Source: Yamagishiella unicocca (Eukaryota; Chlorophyta; Chlorophyceae; Chlamydomonadales; Volvocaceae). Taken from it: a stretch of 64,000 nucleotides of DNA. The stretch spans positions 124,001 through 188,000 of the forward strand of contig BDSL01000101.1 of assembly GCA_003116995.1 (NCBI GenBank), written 5' to 3'. The first letter of the stretch is position 1. Each line of letters begins with the position of its first letter. The notes beneath the pieces are model-generated. The model was not told the origin of the DNA and did no database searches. It saw nothing but the letters and a program-made list of their open reading frames with translations. A program made the position numbers and the translations under genes. Shown piece by piece: positions 57,222 through 64,000 of this stretch.

Positions 57222-60200
57222 CTACCGTGCGCTTCCCCTCGTGTAGGCCCTCATTAGCGCGGCCGTCTTGGCCAACAGCCGCTTTCGCTCCACCCGGTAA
57301 GATACAGCCGCTGCCTGGCGCGGGTCCGATATCCACAGCTCCTGGCCCATCGGACTGTCGAGCAAGTCCTCATCGGCGCCAAGGGTCGTTGCACCTGGCG
57401 GCAAGCCACGACAGGACGGCATTGTTGGGTTGGGGGCGCTCGTCCTGGCTTGTACGGCGGGGTTGGGGTGCGTTAAGAGACCGACGTTAGGTGATAGGAG
57501 GGCAGGGACAGGCAGCGGTACGGAACGTAAAATTGTTAAGGGACGCACGCAAGACGTCCCCAGAAACCTAAAATGAGGCCCTACCCGTCGCCCACCCTCA
57601 CGCTCGGCCCGTTGCCCACAATTGACTCATGGACGCTGGCAACCCACACGGCAGCGCACAAAGGCAGGCAAGCTAGCGAGGTGTGTGGCTAACACGGCGC
57701 CAACACGAGGGCTGGCGCGAGCTTTGGATCAACAGGCATTCCGCGCAGGAGGCAGAGGAGGCAGGTGGCGCCAGTGGACGAGTGCCAACCGCTCCTCAAC
57801 TTGAGCCATGCTTTCCAGTTCGGCACTGGACCTCCCCGATCTCGCGCTTCGCAAGATGGCCCTAAAACCCCTACAACTTCACCTACATTCAGCGATTTGC
57901 GCCTCGACCTGCCGCAAGAGCGCCTGTGCCGTACGAACACTGGCGTCGCCCCCCGCCACCCCGCTGGCGCCACCGGGCACACTGCCGACCCGCGGGTCGG
58001 CTTGGGCCTGGTCGCCATCCACCAGGGGCAAGGACTTGATGGCGGCGAATAGGTATTTGTCGGTGCCCTTCAGAGCTCCCAGGAACAGCGCGTCACCGAG
58101 CAGATCCTGCAGCCGAGCTAGGTTGATGGGGGCCGCCTGCAGCCTATCCCGCCACGACGACAGGCAGGCAGGTACAAGGGACGTCAGGGAGGTGATTTCA
58201 CTCGAGAAGCATGGCGACAAGCTGACTGTATACCACATTCACCCGCTGCGTCTTCTTGGCGCGTCCTGGATATGATGCATGACCAACCTGGTCATATGCT
58301 GCACCCAGCTCCTGACGGTATCAGCCGCCCTGCCCCTCCCTCCCCCGACACCCTTCCCGCCGCTACACCTACTCTGGCCCCAGCTCAAGCTGGACTCGGT
58401 CCGCGAGGTTGCCTCCTGACGGCACGAAGCCGTACTGCGCCATGTAGCGCTGGTTGGTGTAGCCCTCCGGCCCGCTGTAGCTGATGGTGACCTCCTCGTC
58501 CGGAGCGATGTCCCGGAGAGCCACCAGCTCAAAGAACTCGCCGCTGCCGCTGCCGCTACCATACGAGCTGCTCACCTGCGCAGGATTCGAAGAGCTCAAT
58601 CGTTCAACCGCTCGAGGCAGTCAATCTCATGGCGCAAACGCCTCTGACTACCGGTACCGCCTGAGGAACGTTTGCTGGCATGACGCGACCTGCTCGCTTT
58701 GTGTTCGACACCGCACCGGGCCGGCGCAACACTTTGTTGACTCCGCTACGAGTATGTGCGCGCTGCTTGGTCAAGATGTGGCATGATAGGCTGCTTGGTC
58801 AAGATGTGGCATGATAGGCGCTGTCCAGGGTCGGGACAGCGGCGCGGCACTTACCTCCATCAGGCCGCCGCTGCTCACAGGGGAAGCCCGGAAGTCCGCA
58901 TTGGCGCTCGGGGCGGCGGCGCTAGCCTTCGACGGCGAGGGGTCCGAGGTTGGTGCCTCAGCGTGGTTGGCCAGATCCAGGAACGGCACGAAAGCGAATG
59001 CGTTGGGCCCAGCCCTGTAAGGTTCAGTACCGGGGCCTGATAGGTTACCAACCTTACGACCCTGCGGTCACCACCAGCGGTCCGAGCAACTGCGGACTCC
59101 GTCTCCCCGTCCTGCTGGCGCGGCATCCCACATTCAGACAGCTCAGGCTCACCGGAATGCCCGGCTTCTCACGCAAGCGAAGGCCCACTGCATCCAGCTG
59201 GGCACATCTGGTTGGGCGAGATGCAGGGCAGGGAGGTAGTGCAGGAGAGTGACTATGTGACGCACAAAACGTGGGCCGGGGGTGCTGAGCTGGGTGCACG
59301 GCGTTGGTGCCGCTTGTGGCATGCCGCGCCGCCGCCACTCACCCGGCCCCAGCGGCTCCATCAGTTCAGGGAAGAGGCCCGTCAGCCGGTCCTGAGGGGC
59401 AGGCGACAGCAAGGCCAGGCAGGCGCCCATACAGACCTCACAGGAGCGCTAAAAGGGAACTAGCAGCGCCAAGCGCGCCTTCATCCTCCTGCTCGGATTC
59501 ACGGCTCCTGCATGGGCCGCAGCGCAGCAGGGGGCCTGCCCGTGCAGCCGGTCCCCTACATCACCGCAGCCCTCCCATGCCTTTCCCTCCCACGACCCGT
59601 GCGCCCCGTACGCGTCTCCCCTCCCTCGAGCTTCCTCCCCTCGTGTCATCCTCCGGCTCGCAGCCCTCAAGACGCCTCTGGCGCCCAGCTACAGGCGCAG
59701 ATGCCAACTCCGGTGGGTGCGGTCCATTTTGTCAACCCCCCGCGCCACGCCATCAAGCAGACACCTGCCCCCCTGCTCCCGGCCCGCTCCTGTTCAAGGC
59801 CCCGCTCCCGCCCGGCCCGGCTCTCACTAGCCCAACTACCTGCTGTGCGGTAGCTGCCGCGGCAATTTCGACGTGCTGCAGCTGCGCCAGGCGGTGAGGC
59901 TCCCAGCACATGGGGAGCGTCAGCCGCTCGGGTGCGGGCAGCAGCACATCGCAGTAGCGCTGCCAGAACTCGCCTCCGTCCCCTGCGCAGGGAACACGCG
60001 CACAGCTTCAACCGGGTGCCGCAACCACCCGAGCCAGGTTCGCGGCCGAACACCCGCGCCCGTCCATTCAGTAGCTCCGTCACCTGCATGATGACCGAGT
60101 AGAAACCTTTCCCCGACCCTGCCGTCCAAACCCGAACCTCCCGTCCGTACCCGAACCTCCCTTCCATGTAAGTCTCATCCCGTCCCGACAAGGCCGCCCG

Positions 60201-60753
60201 ATCATGTCCCTACCTGCCAGTCCGTCTAAGAGTGCCAGCGCATGCAGGATGTCCCACGGCAGGGGCTCCATTGGTGCCACGGTGCCGCGCAGCCTGGGGC
60301 GGTCAACAGGTCGGCGCGGGCATCGACACCGCACGTGGTGGAGGAAGCTGCATGGGGGCGATTAGCATGTGCGTGGGCAGCAGAGACCCCGACGAGTGCG
60401 CGGTTGCTGCTCCAGCGTGTCAGTGGCCTTCTGTACGGCGTGCGACATGCTCTTCGGTCTCTGCTCATGTCGATCAGCGCTACACCGCACCTGGGCCAGC
60501 GCGCTGGAGGCAAGGTGACGCCCCGGTCGTAATCCAGAACGATGGCGGCGGAGCGGGGGACGCGCATAAGGATATCCCCCCTCGCGTGACGCGCCGACGC
60601 CGAAAGCCCCAACGACGCTTGCGCGCTGCGCTGAAGGGTCAGAGACGTTTGAATCCTAGCAATTGAAGCAAGGTCGTTGAAAGCAGTGCACGGTGCAACA
60701 TCTTGCACAGGCAAGGCATGGCACTGGACGAAACGCGCCATTCGGATGCTCAT
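57222..60753 (-). CDS. SET-domain protein-lysine methyltransferase, Rubisco-LSMT-like
   Basis: Transfers methyl groups from S-adenosylmethionine to lysine. Plastid localisation is possible but not shown. Exons 60753-60491, 60293-60214, 59982-59840, 59391-59343, 59207-59153, 59014-58855 and 58575 onward join in phase (318 codons). Landmarks: DILMRVPRSA, LPWDILHALALLDGLAG, EFWQRYCDVLLPAPERLTLPMCW, WMQWAFACVRSRAFR, AFVPFLDLANHAEAP (the NH motif), then ELVALRDIAPDEEVTISYS and YMAQYGFVPSGGNLADRV. A TAG at 58371-58369 closes exon 7. However, the substrate-binding half of the family clearly continues downstream: LLGDALFLGALKGTDKYLFAAIKSLPL near 58131-57885, and TTLGADEDLLDS followed by SYRVERKRLLAKTAAL in 57394-57222. 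I could not find a clean splice linking the halves. Either an exon boundary is missed or the stop is a real lesion. Confidence 0.75.
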
Positions 60754-61119
60754 GGATGCAATTGGATGGACGAGGCATGGAGCAATTCACGATTACATCT
60801 AGTTACGGCGCGGTATGCGCCGTAAATGGCACCATGGCGTACTGGTACGGCTTGTTATACATCATAACGCATACTCCTTACTCCAGCGTTGTTTCACAGC
60901 TACCTCTCGGTTTAGGGTAAATTAAGGATTTATATAACATAGCAGATTTTAATGTCACGGCATACACATTTTCCGTTGCTGCGCGCCGGCCTGGCGGGGC
61001 CCTCATTTCCTTGCATCCAAGCAGGCGCTTCATAGCACTGTAAGATTGTGTCCAACGCTCCTATCTGGAAGACTTGCCCTCACCTTTCCAGAGTTGCTGA
61101 TTGAGCCTCATCAGACACT
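60754..61119. other. divergent promoter region
   Basis: Lies between the minus-strand methyltransferase gene and the plus-strand kinase gene. The A/T-rich part (60860-60960, with ggtttagggtaaattaagga) is a plausible shared promoter. Confidence 0.5.
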
Positions 61120-64000
61120 ATGAGGCGGCTGGTTGCGCTGGAGCAGCATACGGGACCCGCCTTTAGTCAAGGCAAGTTTGTACGTCTTGCGAGTTGAGAG
61201 TTTTTGGCTGTCTTGGCAAGCGGCCTTACGGTCCGGCACTTCAAGCGTGGATAGTCAAGTGCCTGCGTTGACTCGTCGTGCTTGCTTGAGCCTGCGTTCC
61301 GCTAACTCTCTTTGCCCTGTCTCCCTGCAGCTGGTTACTCTGACAGCGTCTCCCTGCTGGTCGGTTTTTCCATATCTGCTCTTGTCATTCCCGCGGTGCT
61401 CGCTGTATGTTTGTGGCGTTGGTTGACCTGCCGGATATTTAAGAAGGAAAGGCAGCCTATGCCTTCTGCATCGAGTCCCCCCTCGAATGGGCAGCGCCGA
61501 AGTCCTTCAAGCTCGGTCCGTGCACCGCCGGCGCCGATCAGCCAGGACAGCGCAACGCACCAGGGAGGCGGCGACACAGCTCAGTACTCGACCATGACCA
61601 CAGATGAACCTATGCCGTCAGGCAGGCCCGGGCAGCCAGCCAACCCGGTGTCGCTGCCGACGCAGAAAGCCAAAAGTCCCCGGCAGCCGGGTACCCCTAA
61701 GGCAGCCCCAGGTCCGTCGTACGAAAGTGATGATGAAGGCGACGGTCCGGCTACAGCAGAGGAGCGCTTGAACGATATCACGCGCTCCGTTAAGGGTCAC
61801 GCTAAAGCCGCCGGGTTGGGGTCACTGGACGAGGCCGCCCGGCGACAGGCTGAGGAGGCAGCAAAACGCTTCGTTGCCGATCGCAACGAGGACGTGGCTA
61901 AGGTGTGTGGGTGCATGGCTGCTGTAGGCAAGTGGCAAGGTTCCAGAACAATGTGATGCACCTTCTCATGGGAAGTTGCCGGGACGGAGGCGACCCTCAA
62001 TCCTTTTATGGTCCGCGGAGCAGCACTTTTGCGCCGTGTCTCTGGCGGCAACCTCGCGGTGCTGGCCTCCGTGCAGCACGGTCCTTACTATGGGTTTGGT
62101 GCGTTGGAGTCTTGAGTGAAGGCTCCTCCTCCTGGGCCTTCGTTGCAGCCTCCGTCCTTCGCACAGCACGACCCATGACGTGTTGCTTGCGTTCCATTTT
62201 GACCCCCCCGTATCCCTGTCGTCGATACGCTTGATCTCGAAATGGCATAATCCAGCCGGCAGTCGTGGCTGCGGCGGAGGCCGGTCCCGCCGTGTCTGGA
62301 ACGGCTGCTCCTGCGCCGAAGGAAGGCACGCCTGCCACTGCTGGCGCGCCGGCCCAGGCGGAGCAGGAGAACACAGCGGCACCAGCTGGGGCTGGGGGGG
62401 GCACGGCAGCGGCGGCCGAAGACAACGGCCAGCCTCCCGCTGCATGGACCGAAATTGACCTGGACATTGACCTGACGAAGGGAGACTTAAAAGTGGACTA
62501 CAGCACGCGCGGACTGCTGGGCCAGGGCGGCTTCGCAGCGGTGTACAAGGGGCGGTACAAGTAAGAGCCGGGCCCACTGGCGGTCGGGGTGGCGGGGTGT
62601 AGGGCGTGGAGGTGCCGACAAGGAACTCGTCTTCGGCTTGAACGGAAGGGTCTGGAAGGCTCCCAGATGTGCGGCGGGCCGGCAAGCAGCGAGGCGCAAG
62701 TCGTGTCGGGTGTAGGCGCCGCATGCATTGCACTGGCTTCTCGTCACTGGTGTCGAATTTGCCATGCAGGGGCCAGCGGGTGGCCGTCAAGATGATAAAA
62801 AAGACGGCCGGGTCCAGCTTGGCGGATTTGCAGGTGCGTGTGCGACTGCGGCAATGTTTTATTTCGAGCCCAAGTTAAACAAACAGAGCGACTCGTCGAG
62901 GATATGCTTTTGCTGTTGGTGACGTGTGTTCTGCCCTTCCTAAACCGAGCTGCCAGGCGTGGTCATTGTTGCTACTGAGGGCTGTGTTGGGACTGCTCAT
63001 AGCGGGGCATTACCGGTGGCAGACGCCCCAGGTGTCTGCTGCGTGTGGGCATGGTGGCGCGCACTGCTGCAGCACGTCCTGGACTGGCCTCTGCATGCGC
63101 GCCTAATCTGCCCCGCCTCCGCTGTCCCTCCCTCGATAGGAGGACATGAACGCGCTGATGCACGAGCTGCACATCCTCCGCCAGGTGCGCCGGGCCCCCC
63201 TCTTGTCTGCACGATGATCAGCAGGGGAACCATTGAGCGTTTCGGTGGGCCGGGGGAAGACTCGCAGCGAGCACTTCGGTGCGTGCGATTCGGGGTTAGC
63301 TGTGCGTTCCACGGCGGCCTTGCTGTGCGATGCAAGTGCTCGGAATCCAAGCGGAGCTCATGCCGTGCCAAAGGAGGAGCCGTCCACGTCTGCAGTCCGC
63401 CTGCGCACGGCTAGCTGCCTGGGGTTAGCTTCGTCCTTGCCGTGAGCGCTGCCAACGTCGCGGGCTCATAGCGCCGCGGGACCGCCATGACGCCACGATT
63501 TCTACTCGGTTCCCACGCACCTTCATTTACCTTCACGTGTCCCAACGCTGCGCCCGCATCCACATCAGCTCGCGGTGTCCGCATGTTCCCGGGAAGCCAG
63601 CAGTGGCGAGCCCTGCCTGCTTGTCCTGCCTGCTTGCCCTGCCGGTTGCGCCCACCGTCACCAGGTGAACCATCCGAACATCGTCACGCTGTTCGGTGGG
63701 TGCCTCAAGCCACCGCACGTCTTTTTGGTGGAGGAGCGCATGGAGGTGCGTGTCGATCCGCGCCATAGGAACCGGTGTGGGTCGCAGCGCACGGGAAGGT
63801 GCATAGTCGTATTTGCGGTAAGGGTACAAGGCGGCAGCGGAATCTTATGCGCCGGGCACGGATGGCACTCCGCTGTCAGCGCGCTAGCCCTGAGCCCCAG
63901 CATTAGGCTCCAAGGGGTCCGGCGACACGATCCGCCCTCAGCTTGGCTATGAAAGGGCTTTTCCCCTCCGATATCAACCTCAAACTGAGCGCCTTTGCTG
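61120..64000 (+). CDS. membrane-anchored protein kinase (N-lobe only; runs off the window)
   Basis: Exons 61120-61171, 61331-61902, 62256-62560, 62770-62833, 63140-63184 and 63665-63745 join in phase; the rest is beyond 64000. The start follows an in-frame TGA 15 bp upstream. After about 22 residues there is one membrane helix (VSLLVGFSISALVIPAVLAV), then a basic stop (WRWLTCRIFKKER) and a long Ser/Pro/Ala-rich linker (about 60-285). The kinase domain starts with DYSTRGLLGQGGFAAVYKGRYK (Gly-rich loop), then QRVAVKMIKK with the ATP-binding Lys, DMNALMHELHIL with the αC Glu, and HPNIVTLFGGCLKPPHVFLVEERME. This N-lobe resembles plant/algal TKL-type kinases, so Ser/Thr or dual specificity is likely. 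The extracellular part is very short. The first intron (61172-61330) starts with GC instead of GT. Confidence 0.82.

Noticed and set aside
63942..64000. Possible next kinase exon after gccctcag
   Set aside because: In the required phase it reads LGYERAFPLRYQPQ, which does not continue the kinase fold. The window ends before it can be judged.

Overview
This is nuclear DNA of a GC-rich green alga, most likely a chlorophyte of the Chlamydomonas/Volvox (volvocine) group. I base this on many short exons separated by 60-400 bp introns, donors that are mostly GTGAGT/GTGCGK and acceptors CAG|G, Ala/Gln/Gly-rich linkers with CAG/GCN runs, CCCTAAA(A)-type telomere-like blocks, a PAS-linked class III cyclase, an organellar MnmE with an Ala/Arg-rich transit peptide, and a plant/algal L1-like LINE. 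Nothing in it looks bacterial: there are no operons or Shine-Dalgarno sites. The placement is by gene style and families, not by database comparison.

Layout. The left edge (28-793, minus) holds an exon of an unidentified Gln-rich protein. 1154-4699 (minus) is a type II membrane glycosyltransferase of the OCH1/GT32-like DXD family. 4700-7497 is mostly non-coding and contains a small inverted-repeat transposon. 7498-10572 (minus) is an intronless 1,024-aa membrane protein ending in an MDM2-type RING. 10686-11705 (minus) is a 163-aa membrane protein. 12901-18474 (plus) is a complete 14-exon MnmE/TrmE tRNA-modification GTPase. 19353-20009 (plus) is a GNAT acetyltransferase, followed by an ABC-ATPase-like remnant near 20.5 kb. 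22331-about 27975 is an apparently intact LINE: an 11-bp tandem array, ORF1, and an ORF2 with endonuclease, reverse transcriptase and zinc knuckle. 28443-35545 (plus) is a seven-exon gene for a 1,447-aa low-complexity protein of unknown function. 35.5-42.1 kb is gene-poor, with further copies of the small inverted-repeat element. 42135-49757 (minus) is an 11-exon PAS-guanylyl cyclase of 1,438 aa. 52040-54896 (minus) is a nucleotidyltransferase-like gene broken by a perfect duplication-inversion-duplication. 55372-56534 is a 269-bp satellite. 57222-60753 (minus) is a SET-domain protein methyltransferase of the Rubisco-LSMT type. 61120 to the right edge (plus) is a membrane-anchored protein kinase that runs off the window.

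The genes do not form a pathway. They are independent eukaryotic units: signalling (cyclase, kinase, RING E3), protein modification (SET, GNAT), Golgi glycosylation and organellar tRNA modification. Exon models were built by hand. Each junction was checked for GT(GC)/AG borders, reading phase and protein-family continuity, and any junction I could not close is stated in the entry. The most notable observations are the inverted triplication at 53.3-54.5 kb, the MDM2-type RING, the PAS domain split by a roughly 640-aa insertion in the cyclase, the minisatellite that triplicates a splice acceptor in the glycosyltransferase gene, and the LINE with a tandem-array 5' end and TAATG-coupled ORFs.
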